From: CAZNLL01 sp964573885
Lineage (GTDB): Bacteria > Desulfobacterota > DSM-4660 > Desulfatiglandales > Desulfatiglandaceae
Assembly: GCA_964573885.1 (NCBI GenBank)
Contig: CAZNLL010000029.1
Coordinates: forward strand, 1 to 32,687
Direction: 5' to 3'
DNA: 32,687 nt
The translations under genes and the position numbers were made by a program. The notes under the pieces were generated by a model. It was given only the letters and a program-made list of their open reading frames with translations, was not told the origin of the DNA and made no database searches. Positions 7,967 to 16,416 of the stretch are shown one piece after another. Positions within the stretch are counted from its first letter, which is position 1; each line of letters begins with the position of its first letter.

Positions 7967-9736
7967 ATGAAAGGGTTTTACAACCAAATCCTTGAGATCG
8001 ACCTGTCGGATCAAGAGTTCTATAGCGAGCCTCTTTCGGATGAACTCCTTCTAAGGTATTTAGGGGGAAAAGGCCTCGCCACCCACCTCCTGTTGGAGCA
8101 CAACCCCCCGGGAGTGGACCCCTTGAGCCCTGAAAACCATCTCATCCTGGCGACGGGACCGGTATGCGGGACTCCCATCTGGGGTTCCTGCCGGTACGGC
8201 ATCTATACCAAGTCCCCCCAAACCGGGTTTTATTCGGAATCCTATTCAGGGGGCACGGTGGCCGATTACATGGCCAGAACCGGTTTCGATGCGGTCATGG
8301 TCCACGGTGCTTCGGAGAACCCTTGTTGGATCGAGGTCTCCGATGAGGGTGTTTTTTTTCACGATGCCCGTGATCTGTGGGGGCTTGATACCTTTGAGAC
8401 CGAAGATCGGCTCAGATCATGGGTCAAAGAAAACCGCTCCCATGCGGGGAAATGCGGCATTGTCAGCATTGGCCCGGCCGGTGAAAACGGGGTGAGCTTT
8501 GCGGTCATTGAAAACGATTACTGGCGAAGCGCGGGTCGAACCGGTGTAGGGGCGGTGATTGGCTCTAAAATGATTAAGGCCATGGTCTTCTGGGGGAACA
8601 CAAAAAAGGAATTGGCCCATCCAGACCTGGCCAAAGGGTTTGTCAAGGACCTGGCGAAACAGGGCAAGGATGACCCGGGCGTTGACGCTTACCACACCAA
8701 AGGTACACCCATGATGGTGGATGTCATGAGCAGTGTGGGAAGCTTCCCCACCCATTATTGGCATAAGGGGGAGGCCGCACACAGGGAAAGCATCAACGCG
8801 GATGCCTTGCATGAACGCCTGGATGTGACCCCCAATGCCTGTCTCAAATGTTTTATCGCCTGCGGGAGGCTCTCCGTTGTCAAGGAGGGACGTCATAAGG
8901 GCCTTAAGATCGAGGGGCCCGAGTATGAGACCATCTTCGCCTTCGGGGGTCTCTGCGAGGTGAACAGCATCGAGGAGATCGCTTATCTGAACGATATCTG
9001 TGATCGTTTAGGCATAGACACCATCAGCGCCGGTAATCTGGCCGCCTTTACCATTGAGGCCGTGCGCCGGGGCAAGGTCGACTACGATATAGACTATGGC
9101 GAAGTGGAAAAGATAGCCGGACTCCTGAGAAATATGGCCTACAGGCAGGGCATCGGCAAGACCCTTTCCCGGGGTATCAAAGCGGCGGCCAGGGAGTGGG
9201 ATATGGAGGATGAGGCCATCCATGTGAAGGGGCTGGAGCCGGCGGGTTATGACCCCCGTGTGTTAAAAGGTATGGGCCTGGCCTACGGAACATCCCCGAG
9301 AGGGGCGTGCCACATGAGGTCCACTTTTTACAAACCGGAGCTGAGCAAGATGATTGAGCCGGACCAGATAGAGGGAAAAGCGGAGATGTTTGCCGAATGG
9401 GAAGACAGGCTGATTATCTTCGATACCCTCATCCTCTGCCGTTTCTACCGGGACCTTTATCAATGGGAGCAACTCTCCACCATGATCAAGGCGGTAACAG
9501 GCCTTGAGTTCGACAAGGAGCGCATGAGGACGATCGCCGGTAACATCAGCAGCGCCACCCGGCGGTTCAATGTCCGGGAAGGACTCACCCCGGAGGGGGA
9601 CAAGCTCCCCATACGCTTTTACAAAGAGGCGTTGCCTGAAACCCAGAAGGTTATCACCGAAGAAGAGATGGATCAGCTCCTCAAGGACTACTACAAGGTC
9701 CGGGGATGGGATGCCCAGGGGGTGCCCCCATCTTGA
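7967..9736 (+). CDS. Tungsten-type aldehyde:ferredoxin oxidoreductase
   Basis: The 589-residue enzyme oxidises aldehydes to carboxylic acids at a tungsto-bis-pterin centre, reducing ferredoxin. Family features are present throughout: LSDQEF at the N-terminus, KGLATHLL, ATGPVCGTPIWGSCRYG, the GRTGVGAVIGSK pterin region, GPEYETIFAFG, and the [4Fe-4S] ligands C292, C295 and C299 (CLKCFIAC) with C491 in LILCRF. The open frame extends upstream to 7913, but the ATG at 7967 is preferred because GAGGAG lies at 7955-7960 and the protein then begins MKGFYNQILEIDL, as the family does. It lies 50 bp after the alcohol dehydrogenase. Together they could carry out alcohol to aldehyde to acid. Confidence 0.92.
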   Translation: MKGFYNQILEIDLSDQEFYSEPLSDELLLRYLGGKGLATHLLLEHNPPGVDPLSPENHLILATGPVCGTPIWGSCRYGIYTKSPQTGFYSESYSGGTVADYMARTGFDAVMVHGASENPCWIEVSDEGVFFHDARDLWGLDTFETEDRLRSWVKENRSHAGKCGIVSIGPAGENGVSFAVIENDYWRSAGRTGVGAVIGSKMIKAMVFWGNTKKELAHPDLAKGFVKDLAKQGKDDPGVDAYHTKGTPMMVDVMSSVGSFPTHYWHKGEAAHRESINADALHERLDVTPNACLKCFIACGRLSVVKEGRHKGLKIEGPEYETIFAFGGLCEVNSIEEIAYLNDICDRLGIDTISAGNLAAFTIEAVRRGKVDYDIDYGEVEKIAGLLRNMAYRQGIGKTLSRGIKAAAREWDMEDEAIHVKGLEPAGYDPRVLKGMGLAYGTSPRGACHMRSTFYKPELSKMIEPDQIEGKAEMFAEWEDRLIIFDTLILCRFYRDLYQWEQLSTMIKAVTGLEFDKERMRTIAGNISSATRRFNVREGLTPEGDKLPIRFYKEALPETQKVITEEEMDQLLKDYYKVRGWDAQGVPPS

Positions 9737-9772
9737 TGCTCTGAATTCATGGGCCTCTTCCCTCTCGTTCTC

Positions 9773-9804
9773 TGGGTAGCCCCTCACCCGGGGAGGAGAG
9801 CCCA
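9773..9804. terminator. Possible bidirectional terminator between convergent genes
   Basis: CCCC (9780-9783) and GGGG (9790-9793) are flanked by TGGG (9773-9776) and CCCA (9801-9804), giving a bulged hairpin between the 3' ends of the aldehyde oxidoreductase and formate dehydrogenase genes. No long T-run is visible on either strand. Confidence 0.3.
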
Positions 9805-9821
9805 TAATGCATCCCGGCGGA

Positions 9822-11864
9822 TCAACGGGGCCGGTATTTTTCCAGCCTCACCGCACATACCTTGTAGTCCGGTGTCTTGCAGTCAGGGTCAAGAGAACTC
9901 CCGAGCAGCCAGTTGGGATTGGCCTCCCCAAAATGAAAATCCATGAAAATGGCTCCTTCAGGGACAATGTCGCCGGCACGGACAGGTGTTACGATTTCCC
10001 CCCTTCGAGAAATGACCTTTAATAAATTCTCATCCCCCAGTTCAAGTCTTTCGGCATCACGGGTATGGATCTGGGCCATGGGACCGGGGAATTCCTTTTG
10101 AAGGGATTCGCACCTGCCCGTCATGGTGCGGGTGTGATAATGGGCGTACCGCCTTCCCGTGGTCAAGATAAAGGGGAAGTCCTTGTCCGGCAGTTCTTCA
10201 GAAGGCCTGTAGTCGATGGCGTGGAAGAGACCCAGGCCCCGCGTGAATTTCCCTTTGTGGAGGTATGGGGTGCCGGGATGATCCGGAGACGGGCACGGCC
10301 ACTGGATGTCTACGGGTCCGATGCGATCGTAGGTTATTCCGGAAAAGCTGGGGGTGAGACGGGCCATCTCCTGGAATATTTCTTCGGCAGAGCCATATTC
10401 CATGGGAAAACCCAGCCGGCTGGCGATCTGGGACAGGATAATCCAGTTGGGCGTGGCCTGGCCGGGGGGCTCCACGGCCTTGCGAACCCGTACAACTTTA
10501 CGCTCTGTGTTGGTGAAGGTCCCCTCCACCTCTGCCCAGCACGCCCCTGGTAGCACCACATGGGCCAGTTTGGCGGTCTCGGTGAGAAAGATATCCTGGA
10601 CCACCAGGAATTGGGCAGACTCGAGGGCATGACGCACATGCTGGGTGTTGGGGTCACTTTCAACCGAATTCTCCCCGAATATGTACATCCCTTTGATGGA
10701 ACCCTCAATGAGTCCATCCATCATTTCCGGGATGGTTATTCCCATCTCCGGTGAGAGTTCCACCCCCCATGCCTCCTGAAATTTGACCCGGACGGTTTCA
10801 TCGGTGACGGGCTGATAGCCCGGGTAGACGTTGGGCAGGGCGCCCATGTCACAGGCTCCCTGGACATTGTTTTGGCCCCGCAAGGGGTTTACCCCGCTGG
10901 AGGGCTTGCCAATGTGGCCGGTGAGCATGGCCAGGTTGGCAAGGGACTTGACATTGTCCACGCCGTGGGAGTGCTCCGTGATCCCGAGGGTATAGAGGAT
11001 GGTGGAAGTCTTAGATGTGGCATACAGCCGAGCCACTTCCTTTATGACATCCTGGGGCACCCCACAGATGGCGGAAGCCTTTTCCAGCGGATAATTTTGG
11101 ACGGTTTTTTCAAAATGATCAAAGCCTTCCGTCCTTTCCGCTATGAATTCACGGTCTTCCCAGTGGTTATCCACAATTTCATTCATCATTCCGTTTAGGA
11201 GGGCCACATCGGTTCCGAAGTTGGGCCTCACGTGGATGTGGGCGAAGCGGGAAATATGGGTTTTCCGGGGATCTACCACAATAAGATGCGCCCCCTTTTC
11301 TATGGCCCGAAACAAACGACGGGCGATAAGAGGATGGGCCTCTGACGTATTGGAACCAATAACGAAAATGCAACCGGCATCCTCGATCTCAGGGATGGAA
11401 TTGGTCATGGCGCCGCTTCCGAATGCTGAGGCAAGACCTGCCACCGTAGGGGCGTGTCAGAGCCGGGCGCAGTGGTCCACATTATTGGTTTGAAAGGCCC
11501 CCCGGCAGAGCTTTTGAAGGAGGTAGTTCTCCTCATTGGTGGCCCGGGCCGAACTGAGGAATGCCAGGCTGTTTCCACCGTGTTGCTCGCGGATGTCCGA
11601 AAGGCCGGAGACGACGGTTTCATAGGCCTCTTCCCAGGATACCGCCTCCAGTTGACCGTGCTTCCGGACCAGGGGCTGGGTGAGCCGCTCCGGGCTGTGG
11701 ACAAATTCATGGGCACTCCAGCCCTTGATACAGAGCTTGCCCTGATTCATTGGAGCATCCCGGAAGGGGAGGGTGCCCACGAGCTTGCCGTCGAGCACCT
11801 CGAGCAACATTTGACAACCGCAGCCGCAAAAGGGACAGGTGGTTTTCACAAATCTGTAGTCCAT
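9822..11864 (-). CDS. fdhA: Selenocysteine formate dehydrogenase, catalytic subunit
   Basis: The bis-molybdopterin-guanine-dinucleotide formate dehydrogenase is about 680 residues if UGA at 11457-11459 is read as selenocysteine 136. The order around it is NNVDHCARL-Sec-HAPTVAGLASAFGSG, the active-site pattern of FdhF-type enzymes, and the frame continues unchanged after the UGA. C10, C13 and C17 (CPFCGCGC) plus C45 (KLCIKG) bind a [4Fe-4S] cluster, with the conserved lysine two residues after C45. E. coli FdhF is slightly longer (715). The ATG at 11864 is chosen over a GTG at 11882 because GGAG lies seven bases upstream. No electron-transfer subunits are adjacent, so its partner (ferredoxin, hydrogenase or Hdr-like) is unknown. 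An ordinary gene caller would report two broken frames, 9822-11444 and 11457-11882. Confidence 0.93.
11430..11442 (-). promoter_or_regulatory. Bacterial SECIS hairpin of fdhA
   Basis: On the coding (minus) strand GGCA-GGUCU-UGCC forms a small stem with a GGUCU loop. The GGUC begins 18 nt after the UGA, the same spacing and loop sequence that I recall for E. coli fdhF. The loop is where SelB would bind. This supports reading the UGA as selenocysteine. Confidence 0.8.
11457..11459 (-). other. In-frame UGA selenocysteine codon
   Basis: The minus-strand triplet TGA lies between CTC (Leu) and CAC (His) within the formate dehydrogenase active site. It is recoded, not a mutation: the flanking protein sequence is conserved on both sides and the SECIS hairpin follows at the right distance. 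The host must therefore carry selA, selB, selC and selD elsewhere. Confidence 0.92.
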
Positions 11865-11926
11865 GGTATTTCTCCGGCTCACTATGTGGTAAAAACAGGG
11901 GATTCATCATCCAGCCTGCAATTACC

Positions 11927-11956
11927 ATATCAAATTCCTTATGTCAATTTTGATAT
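11927..11956. promoter_or_regulatory. Promoter of fdhA covered by a palindromic operator
   Basis: ATATCAAA (11927-11934) and TTTGATAT (11949-11956) form a perfect 8-bp inverted repeat with a 14-bp spacer. Inside it, on the minus strand, lies a perfect -35 hexamer TTGACA (11947-11942). The -10 placed 17 bp on is poor (TAATTG). The dyad overlapping the -35 suggests a dimeric repressor or activator controlling fdhA, and possibly the divergent gene at 12095. Confidence 0.45.
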
Positions 11957-12094
11957 AACATGCCGTTTTTTGATCGAAGCCATGCTTCCAGACCCTAGAG
12001 GACGGGGAATAGCAGGTAAAATGAGGATTGAATATCCCTGCCTTTGGCGGTAGAATTTTTCTCAAACCACAAATCCTTATGAGGAGATTGAAAA

Positions 12095-13123
12095 ATGAAG
12101 ACCGTCAAGATCCTTTTCCTGAGCCTTGCCGCGTCATTTTTTATTGCAGGCATAGGCGGCTGGGACCAAAGTACCGGGGCCGAACCGGGAGCCCACACAA
12201 AGCCCCGGATTTTCATTGTCACGCCCATGAGTCATTCCTCACTGGATCAATCCATGAAGGGGTTTTTACGGGGATTAAGAGAGAAGGGATATGGGAGGGA
12301 TAAGGTTGAGATTGAAATGATGAATGCCGGCGGTGATTATTCCAGGATTCCGGTCCTTGTGAAGCAGGCCGTGTCCAAAAAGCCCGCGTTGGTGTTTGCG
12401 GTCACCACGCCGGCGGCCTCCCAAGCCGTCGAGGTCACCGATAAGGCCAGGATTCCATTGGTTTATGCGGCGGTGACCGACCCGGTTGCCGCCGGTATTG
12501 TCACGGGCATGGAAGCTTCAGAGACCCTGGCGACCGGGGTGAGTGACCGCTACCCCGTAAGGGAACAAGTGAAGGTATTTGTGTCCCTATTTCCCAAAAT
12601 GGCCAGGGCCGCTCTCTTGTACAATCCCTCCGAAGAGAACAGCCGGCGGCTGGTGGGCCAGACCATTGAACACCTTCGAGACCGGGGTGTGAGAGGGGAA
12701 AGATACGCGGTTCAGCTCGCCTCCGAGATAAAGGGCCAGGCCCAAAAGGCCCTCAAAGAATGTGACTGCCTCATTGTGAATGGAGATAACCTGGTTACCG
12801 AGCACCTGAAAACAGTCGTCACCTTGTGCAGGGACCACAAGAAACCCCTCTTTGTGGGGGATCCTGAAAGTGTCAAAGAGGGGGCCATTGCCGCTGTGGG
12901 CCCCAGCTACCATGATATGGGCCGCAGAGCAGGGCACAAGGCGGCCCAGGTCCTTGGGGGTAGGCCTGTTCAAGAGATCCCCTCCGAGTATCCGACTTCC
13001 TTTCACTATGTGGTGAACCCCCGTGCGGCGGAGGGGATGGGGGTAAAAATTCCCCAAGCATTCTGGATGATTCGTGACCTATGGGAAAGCACGACTCCCC
13101 AGGCGGCCCGGTCATGTCCTTGA
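12095..13123 (+). CDS. ABC transporter substrate-binding protein (ABC_sub_bind type)
   Basis: The 342-residue protein starts with a Sec signal peptide (KILFLSLAASFFIAGIG) and then RIFIVTPMSHSSLDQSMKG, followed by a central VFAVTTPAASQAV and PLVYAAVTDPVAAGIV segment and a C-terminal DMGRRAGHKAAQVLGG. This is the fold of the TrpX-like PF04392 binding proteins, some of which bind aromatic amino acids. No permease or ATPase gene is next to it, so it is an orphan or works with a distant transporter. GAGGAG precedes the ATG. It diverges from fdhA and could share its control region. Confidence 0.75.
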   Translation: MKTVKILFLSLAASFFIAGIGGWDQSTGAEPGAHTKPRIFIVTPMSHSSLDQSMKGFLRGLREKGYGRDKVEIEMMNAGGDYSRIPVLVKQAVSKKPALVFAVTTPAASQAVEVTDKARIPLVYAAVTDPVAAGIVTGMEASETLATGVSDRYPVREQVKVFVSLFPKMARAALLYNPSEENSRRLVGQTIEHLRDRGVRGERYAVQLASEIKGQAQKALKECDCLIVNGDNLVTEHLKTVVTLCRDHKKPLFVGDPESVKEGAIAAVGPSYHDMGRRAGHKAAQVLGGRPVQEIPSEYPTSFHYVVNPRAAEGMGVKIPQAFWMIRDLWESTTPQAARSCP

Positions 13124-13144
13124 CCTCAGGAAACAACACGACCC

Positions 13145-13363
13145 ATGAATCTGACTCAAGATCTGATGAAACCTTTTATTATGCCTGATTTAACATGCAT
13201 ATTCTGTGGTGGGCGGGCTGAACTGCACGGCCGGTGAGCGAATGCCCGGGTGACCTGCACGTCGTGCGGGATGGAAACCAGTCCGGATGAGTATCGCGAT
13301 CAAATCGAGAACTGGATGGAGACGGTCTGCGACAGGATCTTTGGTGAGCCTGATTCCGAATGA
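13145..13363 (+). pseudogene. Zinc-ribbon (Lar-like) small protein interrupted by in-frame UGA
   Basis: A 72-codon frame runs from ATG 13145 to TGA 13361-13363 with a single internal TGA at 13235-13237 (codon 31). Before it the frame reads LTCIFCGGRAELHGR; after it ANARVTCTSCGMETSP and a helical acidic tail. Two CxxC knuckles separated by about 20 residues resemble the zinc ribbon of Lar-type restriction-alleviation and similar small proteins. The knuckles sit on opposite sides of the TGA, so the downstream part is unlikely to be coding by chance. Either TGA is a nonsense mutation (for example of TGG) or it is read as selenocysteine: a 7-bp hairpin with a GUC loop lies at 13254-13270. The Shine-Dalgarno is poor (AGGA at 13128-13131). 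No ordinary 300-bp ORF covers this place. Confidence 0.5.
13254..13270 (+). promoter_or_regulatory. Hairpin after the in-frame UGA, SECIS candidate
   Basis: CCTGCAC (13254-13260), loop GTC, GTGCGGG (13264-13270) form seven pairs including one U-G. The loop starts 23 nt after the UGA at 13235-13237 and its first base is G, which fits the loose rules for bacterial SECIS elements as I recall them. Hairpins of this size are common in GC-rich DNA, so the evidence is weak alone. Confidence 0.3.
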
Positions 13364-13409
13364 TGGCCCAGGATGTTTTGAGATGGACATTGCTCAGATC
13401 CAAGGACCG

Positions 13410-13456
13410 CTATGGGATCGAGACCGTCATAGGGACCGTGCAAAAAGGGCTTGCAC
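13410..13456 (+). ncRNA. Consecutive hairpins upstream of the efflux operon
   Basis: CTATG (13410-13414) pairs with CATAG (13428-13432). GTGCAA (13438-13443) pairs with TTGCAC (13451-13456) around a 7-nt loop. A terminator hairpin follows at 13478. Three hairpins in 92 bp without a convincing ORF suggest a small RNA or a leader with attenuation. I do not recognise a known family. Confidence 0.3.
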
Positions 13457-13477
13457 TTCCTCCCCTTTTTTCATAGA

Positions 13478-13509
13478 CCCTGTTGCCCGAAGGTGACAGG
13501 GCTTGTTTT
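13478..13509 (+). terminator. Rho-independent terminator
   Basis: CCCTGTTGCC and GGTGACAGGG form a continuous 10-bp stem (two G-U pairs) closed by a CGAA tetraloop at 13488-13491, followed by CTTGTTTT. It ends whatever transcript enters from 12095-13477 and lies about 97 bp upstream of the efflux operon. Confidence 0.7.
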
Positions 13510-13605
13510 ATGATGGTGACTTGTAATGCAGTATGTGTGCGTCGCGTCTTTGCGGCCGGGTCAGAGCCATGTTTGACTGGTACGGGGTCCGAGTAGGGGT
13601 ATAAG

Positions 13606-15048
13606 ATGACCTGGAATCCCCGATACCGGCCCCTGCCGCCCGTCGCTTATGGCGTATCTGCTCTTCTCGTGGTCCTCGCCGCTATGGTAATCCTGAGTTG
13701 CGGCAGTGCTCCGAAAAGAGATGTCGCATCTCCAGTGGCCCTGCCGGAGTCATTTTCGGCCAGCGGAGAGGTGGACCTTCCCTCGGACTGGTGGGGTTCC
13801 TTTAACGACCCCGGCCTGAATCAGGCCCTTGCTGCGGCCTTTGAGGGGAATTTTTCCCTGGCCATTGCCTGGGACAGGTTGGCCCAGGCAGAGGCCATCT
13901 ACCGGCGGGAAGGCGCACCACGCCTGCCCTCTGTCAATATCGATGCTTCCGTGTCCCGTTACCGGCAGGAGGTTGGTAACAGAAAGGATTCCACCAACAG
14001 CTTCGTGGCGGGGCTCAGCGCCAATTACGAGCTTGACCTCTGGGGACGGATCCGGTCTGCTTACGAAGCGGCACGCTATGATGTTCAGGCCAGTATTGAG
14101 GATGTGCAGACCGCAGCCATTTCATTGGCTGCAACCGTTGCCACCACCTGGTACCAATGGGGTGAAGCCCTGGCCGAGGTGCGCGTGCTGGAGGGCCAGA
14201 TTTATGCCAACAAACAGGTCCTTGAGCTTGTGACCGAACGTTTTCGCCAGGGCCAGGTCCAGGCTGCGGACGTCCTGTCCCAGCGCCAACTGGTCCAGTC
14301 CACCGAAGGGCTCCGTGTCCTTTCCCTGAGGCGCGCGGCCATTTTAAAACAACAATTGGCCGTGCTTATCGGCCGGGCACCCACTGACCCGCTCCATATG
14401 CCCGAGCCCCAATTGCCCTATATCGGTGAACTGCCCAAGACGGGTCTTCCCGCCCGGCTTATTCAGCGTCGGCCCGATGTGCGAAGCGCTTATTTGGCGG
14501 TGCTGGCCCAGGATCAACGGCTGGCCTCGGCTATTGTGGCCCGGTACCCCAGGATCAGCCTCTCGGCCGGTCTCCGGAGCGACACCTCCAAGGTGCGTGA
14601 TCTCTTTGATGACTGGCTGGCCAGTCTGGCTGCCAACCTCCTCCATCCCCTTTTTGACGGAGGGGAGCTCCAGGCGGAGGTTGACCGCAACCGGGCGGTT
14701 TTATCCCAGGCCTTTCATGAGTACGGCCAGACCATCCTCATCGCCCTCCAGGAGGTGGAAGACGCCCTGGTCAATGAGGCCCACCAAAGGGAATACCTCC
14801 AGAGCCTGGAACAACAATTGGCCACGGCAGAGGCGGTGATTGAAAGGACCCGTTCCAGCTATCTCAACGGCCAGCTGGACTATATCCGGGTATTGGAGGC
14901 ACTGACCTCGCGTCAATCCCTTCAACGTGAATATTTGAGGGCCCAGCGCGAGCTGATCGAATTCCGCATCGCCCTGCAGCGGGCCCTGGCCGGTGAGTTG
15001 CCCCTGGTCCGTCCGGAACTAAAAGGCCTGGATTCGGGGCAAACTTAA
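13606..15048 (+). CDS. Outer-membrane efflux lipoprotein, TolC/NodT family
   Basis: The 480-residue protein begins with a hydrophobic stretch and a lipobox-like ILSC (C32), so it is probably lipid-anchored. Two TolC-type repeats follow: SLAIAWDRLAQAEAIYR near residues 85-101, the ANYELDLWGRIRSAYEAARYD equatorial region near 140 (typical NodT signature), and LIQRRPDVRSAYLAVLAQDQRLASA near 285-309, ending with the second coiled-coil repeat (LYLNGQLDYIRVLEAL-like). It provides the outer-membrane channel of the RND system encoded by the next two genes, 14 and 5 bp apart. The start ATG has only a weak AGGGG upstream. Confidence 0.9.
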   Translation: MTWNPRYRPLPPVAYGVSALLVVLAAMVILSCGSAPKRDVASPVALPESFSASGEVDLPSDWWGSFNDPGLNQALAAAFEGNFSLAIAWDRLAQAEAIYRREGAPRLPSVNIDASVSRYRQEVGNRKDSTNSFVAGLSANYELDLWGRIRSAYEAARYDVQASIEDVQTAAISLAATVATTWYQWGEALAEVRVLEGQIYANKQVLELVTERFRQGQVQAADVLSQRQLVQSTEGLRVLSLRRAAILKQQLAVLIGRAPTDPLHMPEPQLPYIGELPKTGLPARLIQRRPDVRSAYLAVLAQDQRLASAIVARYPRISLSAGLRSDTSKVRDLFDDWLASLAANLLHPLFDGGELQAEVDRNRAVLSQAFHEYGQTILIALQEVEDALVNEAHQREYLQSLEQQLATAEAVIERTRSSYLNGQLDYIRVLEALTSRQSLQREYLRAQRELIEFRIALQRALAGELPLVRPELKGLDSGQT

Positions 15049-15061
15049 ATCAGGATGAACA

Positions 15062-16411
15062 GTGACCATGTCAAGTAAAGGCCAAAGCGAGCCCAAGAGA
15101 ACCCGATCCCGTCTGGGAAAGGTCCTCTCCCTGCTCTTCAAGATTATGGCGCCCATTGTCGTGTTAATTATTGCAGGACTTGGGACCAGGCAGATGCTGG
15201 AAACCGCACCCAAGGCCCCCAGGCAACCGCGCCCGCGGATGGCCAGGCTGGTGGAGGTGACCAGAGTCGAGTCAGGGACCCACAGGGTGACCCTGGAGGC
15301 GATGGGTGAGGTCATCCCCGCACGGCGGGTGGAATTAAAACCCGAGGTGACGGGTCGCGTCATATGGATCGCCCCCACCCTGGAGCCGGGGGCCCGGTTC
15401 CGGGCCGGCGAGCCGCTTTTGAAAATCGAAGACCGTGATTTCAAGCTTGCCGTAACACAGCGGAAAAGCGAACTGGATCAGGCCAAGGCCGCCGTCGTAG
15501 AAGGACGCTACAGCCTGACCAAGGCCCGAACGGCATTAAAACTGGAGATGGGTAATCAGGCAGTGGCCCTGAAGGAGTATAAGGTCCTAAACGAACACAT
15601 TGATGAGGAGAGTTCTGAACTGGTCTTGCGGAAACCCCAACTCCGGGCGGCGCGCGGTGCAGTAGAGGCGGCACAAGCGGCCATAAAATCTGCTGAAGCG
15701 GCCCTTGAGGCCGCGCGAGCCCGGCTGGCCCAGGCCCGGCTCGATCTGGAACGGACCACCGTGTTTGCCCCCTTTAACATGATCGTGAAAGAGAAGTGGG
15801 TGGATGTGGGGGACATGGTGGCAACCAACACCCCGTTAATGGAGATCATAGGGAGCGACACCTTTTGGGTAAAGCTTGCGGTTCCTCAAACCGATCTTGG
15901 CTGGGTGAAGATCCCGGAAAAAGGAGGCTCGGGGGGATCGCCGGTACGTGTGTTTGTCGCCACCACAGGCGATAAGACCCCCTTCCAAAAGGGCCGGGTC
16001 ATTCGACGCCTGCCGGCGGTGGAAGAACAGGGCCGCATGGCACAATTGCTCGTGGCCGTGGACGACCCTCTCGGGCTGAACAATTCGCGAAAAAAGGTCC
16101 CACCCCTTTTGCTTGGGACTTATGTGCGCGGGGAAATAAGGGGTGAAAGCGTTGAGTCCGCCGTGGCCGTGCCTCGTGATCTGGTGCGGAACGGCAATCA
16201 GGTCTGGGTCATGACGGATGCAGGGACCCTGGATATGCGTACGGTGGAAGTTATCCATCGCGGCCGGGATGTGATCCTGGTGCGTGACGAACTCGGATCC
16301 CAGGAGCAGTTGATCGTGACCGATCTGGCGGCGCCGGTGCAGGGTATGCCTCTTCGTGTGGAAGAACCTGAGATCGAGGGCGGATCAGGACAAAAGAGGA
16401 AAGGACCATAA
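15062..16411 (+). CDS. RND efflux periplasmic adaptor subunit (HlyD/MFP family)
   Basis: The 449-residue membrane-fusion protein has one N-terminal transmembrane anchor (FKIMAPIVVLIIAGLG, about residues 27-42). A barrel-sandwich half follows at about 75-125 (GEVIPARRVELKPEVTGRV), then an alpha-helical coiled coil at about 135-230 rich in AEAALEAARARLAQARLDLE, and the second lipoyl half (TVFAPFNMIVKEKWVDVGDMV). A beta-barrel and membrane-proximal domain complete it. It links the pump to the TolC-like channel. The GTG at 15062 has AGGA seven bases upstream; an ATG at 15068 is an alternative. The stop codon is 5 bp before the pump gene. Confidence 0.9.
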   Translation: MTMSSKGQSEPKRTRSRLGKVLSLLFKIMAPIVVLIIAGLGTRQMLETAPKAPRQPRPRMARLVEVTRVESGTHRVTLEAMGEVIPARRVELKPEVTGRVIWIAPTLEPGARFRAGEPLLKIEDRDFKLAVTQRKSELDQAKAAVVEGRYSLTKARTALKLEMGNQAVALKEYKVLNEHIDEESSELVLRKPQLRAARGAVEAAQAAIKSAEAALEAARARLAQARLDLERTTVFAPFNMIVKEKWVDVGDMVATNTPLMEIIGSDTFWVKLAVPQTDLGWVKIPEKGGSGGSPVRVFVATTGDKTPFQKGRVIRRLPAVEEQGRMAQLLVAVDDPLGLNNSRKKVPPLLLGTYVRGEIRGESVESAVAVPRDLVRNGNQVWVMTDAGTLDMRTVEVIHRGRDVILVRDELGSQEQLIVTDLAAPVQGMPLRVEEPEIEGGSGQKRKGP

Positions 16412-16416
16412 TCGCC

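Noticed and set aside
9822..11444. Formate dehydrogenase as a pseudogene split in two
   Set aside because: The interrupting codon is UGA at the selenocysteine position with a SECIS hairpin, and both parts stay in the same frame.
13287..13496. 69-codon frame overlapping the hairpin region
   Set aside because: It overlaps the better zinc-ribbon frame, crosses the hairpins and has no ribosome-binding site or motif.
13572..13604. TTGACT ... TATAAG promoter just before the TolC-like gene
   Set aside because: The spacer is 21 bp and the -10 box touches the start codon, leaving no room for a leader.
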